A DNA stretch of 64,000 bases, taken from the NCBI RefSeq assembly GCF_003119115.1, contig NZ_CP022364.1:954501-1018500 (forward strand), given 5' to 3'. The notes under the pieces were generated by a model. It searched no databases. It had not been told where the DNA came from and saw only the letters and a list, made by a program, of their open reading frames with translations. Origin of the DNA: Azospirillum sp. TSH58. GTDB lineage: Bacteria > Pseudomonadota > Alphaproteobacteria > Azospirillales > Azospirillaceae. A program made the translations under genes and the position numbers. Below are positions 36,028-45,469 of this stretch, one piece after another (position 1 is the first letter of the stretch; the number at the start of each line of letters is the position of its first letter).

Positions 36028-38883
36028 ATGACCCGCGACTACAAGTCCACCGTCTTCCTGCCCCGCACCGACTTCCCCATGCGCGGCGGCCTGCCCACCA
36101 AGGAGCCGGAGCTGCTGAAGCGCTGGGAGGACATGGGCCTCTTCCAGCGGCTGCGCGAGACGGCGAAGGGCCGCGAGAAGTTCGTCCTGCACGACGGCCC
36201 GCCCTACGCCAACGGCAACATCCACATCGGCCACGCCGTCAACAAGGTGCTGAAGGACGTCATCGTCCGCTCGCGCCAGATGCAGGGCTTCGACGCCAAC
36301 TACGTCCCCGGCTGGGACTGCCACGGCCTGCCCATCGAGTGGAAGATCGAGGAGAAGTACCGGGCCGAGGGCAAGGACAAGGACGAGGTTCCGCTCAACC
36401 AGTTCCGCGCCGAGTGCCGCCAGTTCGCCCAGAAGTGGGTGGACGTGCAGGCCGGCGAGTTCCGCCGCCTGGGCGTGGAGGGCAACTGGGCCGACCCGTA
36501 CCTGACCATGACGCTGCCCGCCGAGGCGCAGATCGTCCGCGAGATCCACAAGTTCGCCATGAACGGCGGCCTCTACAAGGGCGCCAAGCCGGTCATGTGG
36601 TCGGTGGTGGAGAAGACCGCGCTGGCCGAGGCGGAGATCGAGTACCACGACCACACCTCCACCACCGTCTTCGCGCGCTTCGCCATCTGGGGCTCGCCGG
36701 CGCCGGAGGTCGACGACGCCAACATCGTCATCTGGACGACCACCCCCTGGACCCTGCCGGGAAACCGCGCCATCGCCTTCGGCGACGACATCGAATACGC
36801 GACCTACAAGGTGCTGGCGGTCGAGGAGGGCAGCCTCGCCGAGGTCGGCGAACGGCTCGTCATCGCCACCGCGCTGGCCGAGAGCGTCTTCAAGGAAACC
36901 AAGATCGCCGACGCGCGGCTGCTGCACCGCTTCCCCGGCTCGCGTCTGGCCGGCGGCTACTGCCACCACCCGCTGACCCGCAGCGGCTACGACTTCAAGG
37001 TGCCGCTGCTGGCCGGCGACTTCGTGACGACCGACGCCGGCACCGGCTTCGTCCACATCGCTCCCGGCCACGGCGAGGACGACTTCCATCTCGGTCAGGC
37101 CAACGGCATCGAGGTGCCGCAGACGGTCGGCGAGGACGGGCGCTACTACGACCACGTCCCTCTGTTCGCCGGCCTGCGCGTCTACACCGCCGAAGGCAAG
37201 CCGGGCGAGGCCAACGGCGCCGTGCTGAAGGCCTTCCAGGAGGTCGGGGCGCTGCTCGCCAAGGGCCGCGTCAAGCACAGCTACCCGCATTCCTGGCGGT
37301 CGAAGGCCCCGCTGATCTTCCGCACCACGCCGCAGTGGTTCATCTCCATGGAGACGAACGACCTGCGCAAGACGGCGCTGCAGGCGATCGCCGACACGAC
37401 GTGGTTCCCGGCCCAGGGCGAGAACCGCATCCGCGCGATGATCGAGCAGCGCCCGGACTGGTGCATCAGCCGCCAGCGCGCCTGGGGCGTGCCGATCGCC
37501 CTGTTCGTCCGCAAGGACAACGGCGCGATCCTGCGCGACGCCGATGTGTTCAACCGCATCGCCGACATCTTCGAGAAGGAAGGCTCCGACGCGTGGTTCG
37601 CCCGCCCGGCGCAGGACTTCCTCGGCAACGCCCACCGCGCCGACGATTACGAGCAGGTCAGGGACATCGTCGACGTGTGGTTCGAGTCCGGCTCGACCCA
37701 CGCCTTCGTGCTGGAGCAGCGGCCCGAGCTGAAGTGGCCGGCGTCGCTGTACCTTGAAGGCTCCGACCAGCACCGCGGCTGGTTCCACTCCTCCCTGCTG
37801 GAAAGCTGCGGCACGCGCGGCCGGGCGCCCTACGACGCGGTGCTGACGCACGGCTTCACGCTCGACGAGCAGGGCCGCAAGATGTCCAAGTCGCTGGGCA
37901 ACGTGGTGGCCCCGCAGGAGGTCTGCGACAAGTACGGCGCCGACATCCTGCGCCTCTGGGTGGTCAGCACCGACTACACCGAGGACCAGCGCATCGGTCC
38001 GGAGATCATCAAGTACCAGGCCGACCACTACCGCCGCCTGCGCAACACGCTGCGCTACATCCTCGGTGCCCTGGCCGACTACACCCCGGCCGAGCGCATC
38101 GCCGTGGCGGAGATGCCGGAGCTGGAGCGCTGGGTCCTGCACCGCCTGTCGGAACTGGACGCCCTGGTCCGCGCCAAGATCGAGGCCTACGACTTCCACG
38201 ACCTGTCGGTGGCGATCCACAATTTCTGCGCCGTGGAGCTGTCGGCCTTCTACTTCGACGTCCGCAAGGACAGCCTCTACTGCGACGCGACGGGCTCGGT
38301 CCGCCGCCGCGCGGTCCGCACGGTGATGGAGCATCTGCTCTCCACCCTGACCGCGTGGCTGGCCCCGATCCTCTGCTTCACCGCGGAGGAGGCGTGGCTC
38401 GCCCGTCCCGAAGGTCTGACCGGCGTCGAGGGCTGGAGCGAGGAGAGCGTCCATCTGCGCGTCTTCCCGGCCATCCCGGCGGAGTGGCGCGACGACGATC
38501 TCGCCGCCAAGTGGGAGTCCATCCGCACCGTCCGCCGCACCGTCACCGGCGCGCTGGAGCTGGAGCGGGCCAACAAGAAGATCGGCTCGTCCCTCCAGGC
38601 CAACCCGACCGTCTTCGTGGACGCGGCGACCAAGGCGCTGCTGGACGGCGTGGACTTCGCCGAGATCTGCATCACCTCGCAGATCACGGTGGCGGAAGGC
38701 TCGGCGCCCGAGGGGGCGTTCGTCCTGCCCGACGTGGCCGGCATCGCGGTGGTGCCCGGCCTCGCCGAAGGGGGCAAGTGCGAGCGCTGCTGGAAGATCC
38801 TTCCGGAGGTCGGCACGAACGCCGCACACCCGACGCTGTGCCTCCGTTGCGCCGAAGCCGTGGACGCGGAACCGGCGTTCTGA
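36028..38883 (+). CDS. ileS: Isoleucyl-tRNA synthetase
   Basis: A 951-residue class I aminoacyl-tRNA synthetase. Motifs: PPYANGNIHIGHAVNK (HIGH, about residue 60), the CP1 editing domain (ARFAIWGSP through TTPWTLPGNRAIAFG), the WCISRQRAWGVPIALF stretch, KMSKSLGNVV (about residue 618), and a C-terminal zinc site CERCW / CLRCAEAVD. The four-Cys zinc site marks the bacterial mupirocin-sensitive type (inference from family knowledge). lspA follows after a palindromic repeat, the usual ileS-lspA pairing. Confidence 0.98.
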   Translation: MTRDYKSTVFLPRTDFPMRGGLPTKEPELLKRWEDMGLFQRLRETAKGREKFVLHDGPPYANGNIHIGHAVNKVLKDVIVRSRQMQGFDANYVPGWDCHGLPIEWKIEEKYRAEGKDKDEVPLNQFRAECRQFAQKWVDVQAGEFRRLGVEGNWADPYLTMTLPAEAQIVREIHKFAMNGGLYKGAKPVMWSVVEKTALAEAEIEYHDHTSTTVFARFAIWGSPAPEVDDANIVIWTTTPWTLPGNRAIAFGDDIEYATYKVLAVEEGSLAEVGERLVIATALAESVFKETKIADARLLHRFPGSRLAGGYCHHPLTRSGYDFKVPLLAGDFVTTDAGTGFVHIAPGHGEDDFHLGQANGIEVPQTVGEDGRYYDHVPLFAGLRVYTAEGKPGEANGAVLKAFQEVGALLAKGRVKHSYPHSWRSKAPLIFRTTPQWFISMETNDLRKTALQAIADTTWFPAQGENRIRAMIEQRPDWCISRQRAWGVPIALFVRKDNGAILRDADVFNRIADIFEKEGSDAWFARPAQDFLGNAHRADDYEQVRDIVDVWFESGSTHAFVLEQRPELKWPASLYLEGSDQHRGWFHSSLLESCGTRGRAPYDAVLTHGFTLDEQGRKMSKSLGNVVAPQEVCDKYGADILRLWVVSTDYTEDQRIGPEIIKYQADHYRRLRNTLRYILGALADYTPAERIAVAEMPELERWVLHRLSELDALVRAKIEAYDFHDLSVAIHNFCAVELSAFYFDVRKDSLYCDATGSVRRRAVRTVMEHLLSTLTAWLAPILCFTAEEAWLARPEGLTGVEGWSEESVHLRVFPAIPAEWRDDDLAAKWESIRTVRRTVTGALELERANKKIGSSLQANPTVFVDAATKALLDGVDFAEICITSQITVAEGSAPEGAFVLPDVAGIAVVPGLAEGGKCERCWKILPEVGTNAAHPTLCLRCAEAVDAEPAF

Positions 38884-38905
38884 TTGGGCTTGGTGGTTGC
38901 GCCGG

Positions 38906-38989
38906 GCCCCCACCCAACCCTCCCCCGCTTCGCAGGGGAGGGCTTCATCTCCTCCCCCTGCGCAGCGGGGGGAGGTCGGGAGGGGGGCC
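38906..38989. repeat. Long palindromic intergenic repeat, copy 3
   Basis: Same orientation as copy 1: CCCAACCCTCCCCCGCTTCG and CAGGGGAGGG on the left, CCCCCTGCGCAGCGGGGGGA and GGTCGGGAGGGGGG on the right. It separates ileS from lspA, normally cotranscribed genes, so the transcript would carry a very stable hairpin here. Confidence 0.87.
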
Positions 38990-39027
38990 AGCGCGGCCGC
39001 CACCCCACCACCCCCTCGGAGCACTCC

Positions 39028-39531
39028 ATGAGCAGCCTCTCCACGTCCGGCAGCCGCAGCTACACGGTCTTCGGCCTGTCCGTCGCCGCGCTGGTGGTGG
39101 TCCTCGACCAGCTCACCAAATGGTGGATCCTCGACGTGGTCATGCAGCCCTATCCACGGGTCATCGAGGTCACGCCCTTCTTCAACCTCGTGCTGGCCTG
39201 GAACACCGGGGTCAGCTTCGGCACCTTCGGCAGCTCCCACGCCTTCATGCCCTATGTGCTGGCCGCGGTGGCCTTCGCCATCGTGGTGGCGCTGCTGCTC
39301 TGGCTGCGGCAGGCCGACCGGCGCTACCTCGCGCTGGCGCTGGGAATGGTCATCGGCGGGGCCATCGGCAACGTGATCGACCGCTTCCTCTACGGGGCCG
39401 TCGCCGATTTCCTCGATTTTCATATCGGGGGGTGGCATTTCTGGGCCTTCAACGTGGCGGACAGCGGAATCAGCGTCGGCGTGGCGCTTCTCGTGCTGGA
39501 TGGGCTGTTCGCCGGCCGCGAAAAGTCGTAA
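39028..39531 (+). CDS. lspA: Lipoprotein signal peptidase (signal peptidase II)
   Basis: An inner-membrane aspartic protease that removes signal peptides from prolipoproteins. The 167-residue protein has four membrane segments (AALVVVLDQLTKWW, MPYVLAAVAFAIVVALLLWL, LALALGMVIGGAIGNVIDRF and VGVALLVLDGLFAG) and the catalytic Asp pair in NVIDRFLYGAVADF and AFNVADSGIS. NLVLAWNTGVSFG is the conserved third motif. CGGAGCACTCC precedes ATG 39028. Confidence 0.96.
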   Translation: MSSLSTSGSRSYTVFGLSVAALVVVLDQLTKWWILDVVMQPYPRVIEVTPFFNLVLAWNTGVSFGTFGSSHAFMPYVLAAVAFAIVVALLLWLRQADRRYLALALGMVIGGAIGNVIDRFLYGAVADFLDFHIGGWHFWAFNVADSGISVGVALLVLDGLFAGREKS

Positions 39532-39609
39532 TAGTTCACGCGACGGAGCCGCTATAAGGGACGCGGCCCGACGACAAGCGGCCTGACGACTAGACGACGG
39601 GACTCGAAC

Positions 39610-40227
39610 GTGACCATGCTTTCCTTCGCCTCCTCCATCGCACGGCGCTCCACCCGTTCTTTGGGGCGGGGTCCGCTGCTGGGCTTGGCGCTCGTCGCGC
39701 TGGCGCTCACCGGATGCACCGACGTCCGCCGCTCCATCGGTCTCGACCGCACGAGCCCGGACGAGTTCACGGTCGTGTCCCGCGCGCCGCTGACCATGCC
39801 GCCGAGCCTCGCCCGCCTGCCGGAGCCGCGCCCCGGCGCGGCGCGCCCGCAGGACGCCACCTCGTCCGCGGTGGCCGCCGCCTCGGTCTTCGGCGGCTCC
39901 TCGCGCGCCACCGCCGCGGCTGGCCGGACGGCCGGCGGCACCGCCGGCGAGTCGGCCCTGATCGCCCAGGCCGGCGCCAAGAGCGGCATCGAGCCGGGCA
40001 TCCGCAACAAGGTCGACCAGGAGACGACCCAGCTCGTCGTCGCCGACAAGAGCTGGATCGACTCCCTGCTGTTCTGGCAGACGCAGCAGCAGCCCTACGA
40101 GATCGTCGATCCGAAGAAGGAGAACCAGCGTCTGCGCGAGGCCCAGGCCACCGGCAAGGCGCTGAACGACGGCACCGTCCCGACCATCGAACGCAAGCGC
40201 CGGGCGCCGCTGGAAGGGCTGTTCTAA
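39610..40227 (+). CDS. DUF3035 lipoprotein
   Basis: A roughly 205-residue lipoprotein: signal sequence with lipobox ALTGC (Cys about residue 36), then DVRRSIGLDRTSPDEFTVVS and RAPLTMPPSLARLPEPRPG, the DUF3035 signature. The rest is Ala/Gly-rich and ends LEGLF. It depends on lspA just upstream for processing. The start may be GTG 39610 or ATG 39616; no ribosome site decides between them. The function is unknown, but the ileS-lspA-DUF3035-M16 order is frequently kept in alphaproteobacteria (from memory of such genomes). Confidence 0.85.
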   Translation: MTMLSFASSIARRSTRSLGRGPLLGLALVALALTGCTDVRRSIGLDRTSPDEFTVVSRAPLTMPPSLARLPEPRPGAARPQDATSSAVAAASVFGGSSRATAAAGRTAGGTAGESALIAQAGAKSGIEPGIRNKVDQETTQLVVADKSWIDSLLFWQTQQQPYEIVDPKKENQRLREAQATGKALNDGTVPTIERKRRAPLEGLF

Positions 40228-40367
40228 GCCGATTCCAGGACCCCAACTCGGGGCTCCCACTCCGGGCATTGTTCCGGGCGCTTCGCGGCACCAGTATCTA
40301 GGGGGCGTTCCCAGACGGGGACGCCCCCTTTTGCTGTCCCGTCCCCTTCGCTCCCAACGAGAGGCCC

Positions 40368-41774
40368 ATGCTCCCCAACGGCCCCACCGCCCCGCCACCC
40401 TGGAAACGGCCCTGGCGCCGGCTTGCCGCCGCGGGCGTCCTGGCGTTCGCCCTGGCCGGCGCCGTCCCCGCCGCCACCCCCGCCTTCGCCGCCGAGAAGG
40501 GGGTCTTCTTCCCGGAGACCTTCACCCTGTCCAACGGCATGCAGGTCGTTCTGGTGACCAACCAGCGCGTGCCGGTGGTCACCCACATGGTGTGGTACAA
40601 GGTGGGCGCGGCGGACGAGCCGCGCGGCGTGTCGGGCATCGCCCATTTCCTGGAACATCTGATGTTCAAGGGGACGGAGGAGGTTCCGCCCGGCGCCTTC
40701 TCCCGCATCGTCGCCAAGAACGGCGGGCGCGACAACGCCTTCACCTCCTGGGACTACACGGCCTATTTCCAGAACGTGGCGCGCGACCGGCTGGAGCTGG
40801 TGATGAAGATGGAGGCCGACCGCATGTCGAACCTCCGCCTCACCGATCAGGTCGTCTACCCGGAGCGCGACGTCATCATCGAGGAGCGCCGCCAGCGCAT
40901 CGAGAACGAGCCCGCCGACCGCATCGGCGAGCAGGTCAACGCCACCCTCTACGTCCACCACCCCTACGGCACGCCGATCATCGGCTGGCCGCAGGAGATG
41001 GCCACCCTGACGCGGGAGGAGGCGGAGTCCTTCTACAAGAGCTGGTACGCCCCCAACAACGCCGTGCTGGTGGTGTCCGGCGACGTGACGGCGGAGGAGC
41101 TGAAGCCGCTCGCCGAGAAATACTACGGCGGCATTCCCGCCCGCCCGGTGCCGGAGCGCGTCCGCGTTCAGGAGCCGCCGATCAGCGCCGCCCGCCGGGT
41201 CATCCTGCGCGACGACGAGGTGCGCCAGCCCTCCATCCGCCGCAACTGGCTCGCCCCCTCCTACCGCACCGACAAGGAAGGCTACGCCTACCCGCTCCAG
41301 GTGCTGTCGGAGATCATGAGCGGCGGCCCGACCTCCCGCCTCTACCGCAGTCTCGTCGTCGAGCAGCGCATCGCCACCTCGGCCTGGCTGGGCTACAGCC
41401 CGTCGTCCTGGGACATGACCTCGCTGGCGGCGGGCGCCTCGCCGGCCCCCGGCGTCACCATGGAGAAGCTGGAGGCGGCGCTGGAGGCCGACATCCGGAC
41501 GCTCGTCGAGAAGGGCGTGACGGAGGAGGAGGTGGCCACCGCCAAGAAGCGCATGCTCGCCGAGGCCGCCTACGCCCGCGACAGCCTGACCGGCCCGGCC
41601 CAGACGCTGGGCGCGGCCATCGCCACCGGCCAGAGCATCGACGACGTGGAGAACTGGCCGGTGCGCATCGACGCGGTGACCGCCGATCAGGTCAACGCCG
41701 CCGCCCGCGCCGTTCTGGGCCAGACCAACCACGTCACCGGCCTTCTGCTGCCGCTCCAGGACAAGGGAAGCTGA
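40368..41774 (+). CDS. M16 family zinc peptidase, catalytic subunit
   Basis: A 468-residue exported peptidase with signal peptide (GVLAFALAGAVPAATPAFA). The inverted zinc motif HxxEH is present (GIAHFLEHLMFKGTEEVPPG, about residue 95), followed about 75 residues later by the third ligand Glu in VIIEERRQRIENEP. The C-terminal half (NNAVLVVSGDVTAEELKPLA, SEIMSGGPTSRLYRSLV) is the second M16 lobe. It pairs with the non-catalytic gene that starts one base after its stop, as in periplasmic PqqL/mitochondrial-type heterodimers. Confidence 0.93.
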   Translation: MLPNGPTAPPPWKRPWRRLAAAGVLAFALAGAVPAATPAFAAEKGVFFPETFTLSNGMQVVLVTNQRVPVVTHMVWYKVGAADEPRGVSGIAHFLEHLMFKGTEEVPPGAFSRIVAKNGGRDNAFTSWDYTAYFQNVARDRLELVMKMEADRMSNLRLTDQVVYPERDVIIEERRQRIENEPADRIGEQVNATLYVHHPYGTPIIGWPQEMATLTREEAESFYKSWYAPNNAVLVVSGDVTAEELKPLAEKYYGGIPARPVPERVRVQEPPISAARRVILRDDEVRQPSIRRNWLAPSYRTDKEGYAYPLQVLSEIMSGGPTSRLYRSLVVEQRIATSAWLGYSPSSWDMTSLAAGASPAPGVTMEKLEAALEADIRTLVEKGVTEEEVATAKKRMLAEAAYARDSLTGPAQTLGAAIATGQSIDDVENWPVRIDAVTADQVNAAARAVLGQTNHVTGLLLPLQDKGS

Positions 41775-41775
41775 G

Positions 41776-43137
41776 ATGATCGCACGCTTCGTGCCTAACA
41801 GGGCGATACTCTCCGTCCTCACCCTGCTCCTGACCGCCTTCGCCGTCGCCGCCCCCGCCGCCGCCATCGAGATCAAGCGGGTGGTCAGCCCCGGCGGGAT
41901 CGAGGCGTGGCTGGTCGAGGACCACAAGGTCCCCATCATCGCCCTGGAATGGGCCTTCGAAGGGGCCGGCGCGTCCGACCCCAAGGGCAAGGAGGGCCTC
42001 GCCAACCTCGCCGCCCGCACGCTGGACGAGGGCGCCGGTCCCTATGACAGCCAGGCCTTCGCCGCGCGGCTCCAGGACAACGCCATCGCGCTGGGCTACG
42101 ACGCCGGGCGCGACGGCTTCGGCGGCAGCCTGCGCACGCTGAGCGACCGCCGCGACGAGGCGTTCGAGCTGACCCGCCTGTCGCTGGCCGAGCCGCGCTT
42201 CGACGCGGAGGCGGTGGAGCGCATGCGCGCCGCCGTGCTGTCCAGCCTGCGCCGCGATCAGGCCGACCCCAACTACGTCGGACGGCGGCTGTTCTACTCC
42301 ACCGCCTACCCCGGCCACCCCTACGGCGACGAGATCCGCGGCACGCTGGAGTCGCTGCCGACGATCACCCCGGACGACCTGCGCGGCTTCGTGAAGGCCG
42401 GCTTCGGGCGCGACCGGCTGGTCGTCGCCGCGGCGGGCGACATCAGCCCGGAAGATCTGGGCCGCGCGCTCGACCATGTGTTCGGCGGCCTGCCCGCCAC
42501 CTCCGCGAACGCCGCCATCCCCGACGTCGAGCCGAAGGGGCTGGGCGAGACGCTGGTCGCCACCCGGCCGACGGCCCAGACGGTCATGCTGATGGGCCAG
42601 CCGGGGCTCAAGCGCTCCGACCCCGACTGGTACGCGGCGACCGTGATGAACTACGTCCTGGGCGGCGGCGGCTTCGGCTCCCGCCTGATGGAGGAGGTGC
42701 GGGAGAAGCGCGGCCTCAGCTACGGCGTCTACAGCTACCTGATCCCGATGGATCATTCCGCGCTGGTCATGGCCGGCGGCAACACGGTGAACGCCAAGGC
42801 CGGGCAGGCGCTGGACATCATGCGCCAGGAATGGAAGCGCATGGCCGAGCAGGGCGTGACGGAGGAGGAGCTGGCCGACGCCAAGACCTATCTGACCGGC
42901 AGCTTCCCGCTGCAGCTCGGCAGCACGCAGGCCATCGCGCGCATCCTGCTCCAGGTCAAGCGCGACAAGCTGGGCATCGACTATCTCGACCGTCGCGACG
43001 CCTTCATCAACGGCGTCACCCAGGCCGACGTGCAGCGGGTGGCGAAGCGGCTGCTCGACCCCAACCAGCTGCTGACCGTGCTGGTCGGCCGTCCGGAAGG
43101 CGTGACCGCGACGCGGACGATCGACGGGGGAAGCTGA
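41776..43137 (+). CDS. M16 family peptidase-like protein, non-catalytic partner
   Basis: A 453-residue exported M16 protein: signal peptide AILSVLTLLLTAFAVAAPAA, then EAWLVEDHKVPIIALEWAFE. The HxxEH zinc motif is replaced (KEGLANLAARTLDEGAG), so it should lack hydrolytic activity. RxxxY-type residues that position substrate in partner subunits are suggested by REKRGLSYGVYSY near residue 315. It forms an operon with the catalytic gene (one-base gap). A palindromic repeat follows. Confidence 0.92.
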   Translation: MIARFVPNRAILSVLTLLLTAFAVAAPAAAIEIKRVVSPGGIEAWLVEDHKVPIIALEWAFEGAGASDPKGKEGLANLAARTLDEGAGPYDSQAFAARLQDNAIALGYDAGRDGFGGSLRTLSDRRDEAFELTRLSLAEPRFDAEAVERMRAAVLSSLRRDQADPNYVGRRLFYSTAYPGHPYGDEIRGTLESLPTITPDDLRGFVKAGFGRDRLVVAAAGDISPEDLGRALDHVFGGLPATSANAAIPDVEPKGLGETLVATRPTAQTVMLMGQPGLKRSDPDWYAATVMNYVLGGGGFGSRLMEEVREKRGLSYGVYSYLIPMDHSALVMAGGNTVNAKAGQALDIMRQEWKRMAEQGVTEEELADAKTYLTGSFPLQLGSTQAIARILLQVKRDKLGIDYLDRRDAFINGVTQADVQRVAKRLLDPNQLLTVLVGRPEGVTATRTIDGGS

Positions 43138-43156
43138 GGAACGTTGTCGCGGCGAG

Positions 43157-43238
43157 CCCCCTCCCGACCTCCCCCCGCTTCGCAGGGGGAGGAGTTAAGC
43201 CCTCCCCTGCGAGAGCGGGGGAGGGTTGGGTGGGGGCC
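43157..43238. repeat. Long palindromic intergenic repeat, copy 4 (inverted orientation)
   Basis: This copy is close to the reverse complement of copy 3: CCCTCCCGACCTCCCCCCGC and TTCGCAGGGGGAGGAG on the left, CCCTCCCCTGCGAGAGCGGG and GGAGGGTTGGGTGGGGG on the right. It lies between the convergent M16 and small-protein genes. Confidence 0.87.
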
Positions 43239-43254
43239 ACCACGCCCCCCTCCC

Positions 43255-43437
43255 TCACGCCAAATCCGGCTGACTGCCCGGAAAGCGCGGATCGCCGGGA
43301 TCAATGGGGCGGCCCGGCACCTTGCCGGGGATGATCCCCACCTGATCGGGCCGCTCGTCCTCGCGGCGTTCCTCATCCGTTGGAACCGGGTCCGCCGGAA
43401 CCGGCGGGTTCTGTTCGGGCTTGCGCGGATCGCTCAT
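43255..43437 (-). CDS. Small proline-rich charged protein (60 aa)
   Basis: A 60-residue protein, MSDPRKPEQNPPVPADPVPT then DEERREDERPDQVGIIPGKV and PGRPIDPGDPRFPGSQPDLA, with no predicted membrane segment; probably disordered. A perfect ribosome site AGGAGGTGA lies five bases before ATG 43437, showing that this short start, and not the longer frame to 43566, is used. Function unknown. Confidence 0.7.
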   Translation of the reverse strand: MSDPRKPEQNPPVPADPVPTDEERREDERPDQVGIIPGKVPGRPIDPGDPRFPGSQPDLA

Positions 43438-43612
43438 CGTCACCTCCTGTCCCGAAAAGAACACAGGGCGGCGGTTGCCGGTTTCATCGTCCGCCCCGCA
43501 TAGTCCGCTCACCCTAGACCTTTGTGCACGTTGGATGCGCCGCTTTGGCGCGTACCCGCCGCGCACCGAACGGTGCTAGGCTCCGCGCACGCGAGAAGGA
43601 GGCAAAATCCCA

Positions 43613-45256
43613 ATGTCAGCGCTCACCCGTTCGCCCGCCTGGGAAGCCCTGGCCCGTCACCGCCAGGACGTTTCGGCCCTCCACATGCGCGACCTGTTCG
43701 CCGCCGACGCCGACCGCTTCGCCCGCTTCTCCCTGGAAGCCTGCGGCCTGCTGTTCGATTATTCGAAGAATCGCATCACCGAGGAAACCCGGACCCTTCT
43801 GCTCGACCTCGCCCGCCAGCAGGACGTGGAGGGCTGGCGCGACCGCATGTTCGCCGGGGAGCGGATCAACATCACCGAGGACCGCGCCGTCCTGCACACC
43901 GCGCTGCGCAACCGCTCCAACCGCCCGGTCGTGGTGGACGGCCAGGACGTGATGCCGGAGGTGAACGCCGTCCTGCACCGCATGGAGCGCTTCGTCCGGC
44001 AGGTCCGCGACGGCGCCTGGACCGGCTACACCGGCCACCCGATCACCGACATCGTCAACATCGGCATCGGCGGCTCCGACCTCGGCCCGGTGATGGTGAC
44101 GGAGGCGCTGACCCCCTACCTGCACCCGCAGATCGGCGTGCATTTCGTCTCCAACGTGGACGGCACCCACATCAGCGAGACGCTGGAATGGCTGGACCCG
44201 GAGACGACGCTGTTCGTCATCGCGTCCAAGACCTTCACCACCCAGGAGACGCTGACCAACGCCCACACCGCGCGGCGCTGGTTCCTGGAGAGCGCCGGCG
44301 ACCCGGCCCATGTCGCCAAGCATTTCGTCGCCGTCTCCACCAACGAGGCGGAGGTGCGCAAGTTCGGCATCGACCCGGCCAACATGTTCGGCTTCTGGGA
44401 CTGGGTCGGCGGGCGCTATTCCCTGTGGTCGGCGATCGGGCTGTCCATCGCGCTCGGCATCGGCATGGACCGCTTCCATGAGCTGCTGGACGGCGCCCAC
44501 GCCATGGACGAGCATTTCCGCACCGCGCCGCCGGAGCGCAACATGCCGGTGCTGATGGCGATGCTGGGCGTCTGGTACGTCAATTTCTGGGGCGCCAAGT
44601 CCCACGCCGTGCTGCCCTACGACCAGTACATGCACCGCTTCCCCGCCTACCTCCAGCAGTTGGATATGGAGAGCAACGGCAAGACGGTGGACCGGCAGGG
44701 CGCGCGGGTGGACTACGCCACCGGCCCGGTGGTCTTCGGCGAGCCCGGCACCAACGGCCAGCACGCCTTCTACCAGCTGATCCACCAGGGGACGGAGCTG
44801 GTGCCCGCCGACTTCCTGGCCCCGGCGGAGACCCACAACCCCATCGGCGACCATCACCGCATCCTGCTGTCGAACTTCTTCGCCCAGCCGGAAGCCCTGA
44901 TGCGCGGCAAGACCGCCGACGAGGTGCGCGCCGAGATGGCCAAGTCCGGCAAGCCGGCCGAGGCCATCGAGCCGCTGGTCCCCCACCGCGTGTTCGAGGG
45001 CAACAAGCCGTCCAACAGCATCCTGTTCAAGAAGCTGGACCCCCGCACGCTGGGCGCCCTGATCGCGCTGTACGAGCACAAGGTGTTCGTCCAGGGCATC
45101 GTGTGGAGCATCAACAGCTTCGACCAGTGGGGCGTGGAGCTGGGCAAGCAGCTGGCCGGCAAGATCCTGCCCGAACTCCAGAACGGCCCGACCGCCGCGC
45201 TGGGGCACGACAGCTCGACCAACGGGCTGATCGGCTGGTACCGCAAGCACCGCTGA
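43613..45256 (+). CDS. pgi: Glucose-6-phosphate isomerase
   Basis: Pgi interconverts glucose-6-phosphate and fructose-6-phosphate. The 547-residue protein matches the long bacterial/eukaryotic type: [40 protein letters not shown], the signature [37 protein letters not shown] and [29 protein letters not shown] precedes ATG 43613. It is a single-gene unit with a terminator. Confidence 0.97.
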   Translation: MSALTRSPAWEALARHRQDVSALHMRDLFAADADRFARFSLEACGLLFDYSKNRITEETRTLLLDLARQQDVEGWRDRMFAGERINITEDRAVLHTALRNRSNRPVVVDGQDVMPEVNAVLHRMERFVRQVRDGAWTGYTGHPITDIVNIGIGGSDLGPVMVTEALTPYLHPQIGVHFVSNVDGTHISETLEWLDPETTLFVIASKTFTTQETLTNAHTARRWFLESAGDPAHVAKHFVAVSTNEAEVRKFGIDPANMFGFWDWVGGRYSLWSAIGLSIALGIGMDRFHELLDGAHAMDEHFRTAPPERNMPVLMAMLGVWYVNFWGAKSHAVLPYDQYMHRFPAYLQQLDMESNGKTVDRQGARVDYATGPVVFGEPGTNGQHAFYQLIHQGTELVPADFLAPAETHNPIGDHHRILLSNFFAQPEALMRGKTADEVRAEMAKSGKPAEAIEPLVPHRVFEGNKPSNSILFKKLDPRTLGALIALYEHKVFVQGIVWSINSFDQWGVELGKQLAGKILPELQNGPTAALGHDSSTNGLIGWYRKHR

Positions 45257-45262
45257 GCCAAC

Positions 45263-45298
45263 GCTCCCCCGTCCCGTTGCCGGGGGAGCTTCCTTTCC
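45263..45298 (+). terminator. Terminator after pgi
   Basis: Stem GCTCCCCC / GGGGGAGC (45263-45270, 45282-45289), 11-base loop, followed by TTCCTTTCC. Confidence 0.75.
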
Positions 45299-45469
45299 AG
45301 CCGCTCACCCCAACGGGATGAGGTCAGGTTGGATGGACAATGCGGCGTCCATCCGGGCGTCGCGCCCTCCGCTCCGCCAATTTGGTGCAATCGCTCGTAG
45401 CGCCAGCAACCCTCCACCGCCACGCTTCTCCGGACCGCTTCGGAAGCCCCCGTGCGTGTGGAGACGCTG

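Noticed and set aside
35863-40398. A 1511-codon open frame antisense to ileS-lspA and neighbours
   Set aside because: It mirrors the third-codon-position GC bias of real genes on the other strand and has the Arg/Gly/His-rich composition of shadow frames; ileS and lspA are unmistakable on the plus strand.
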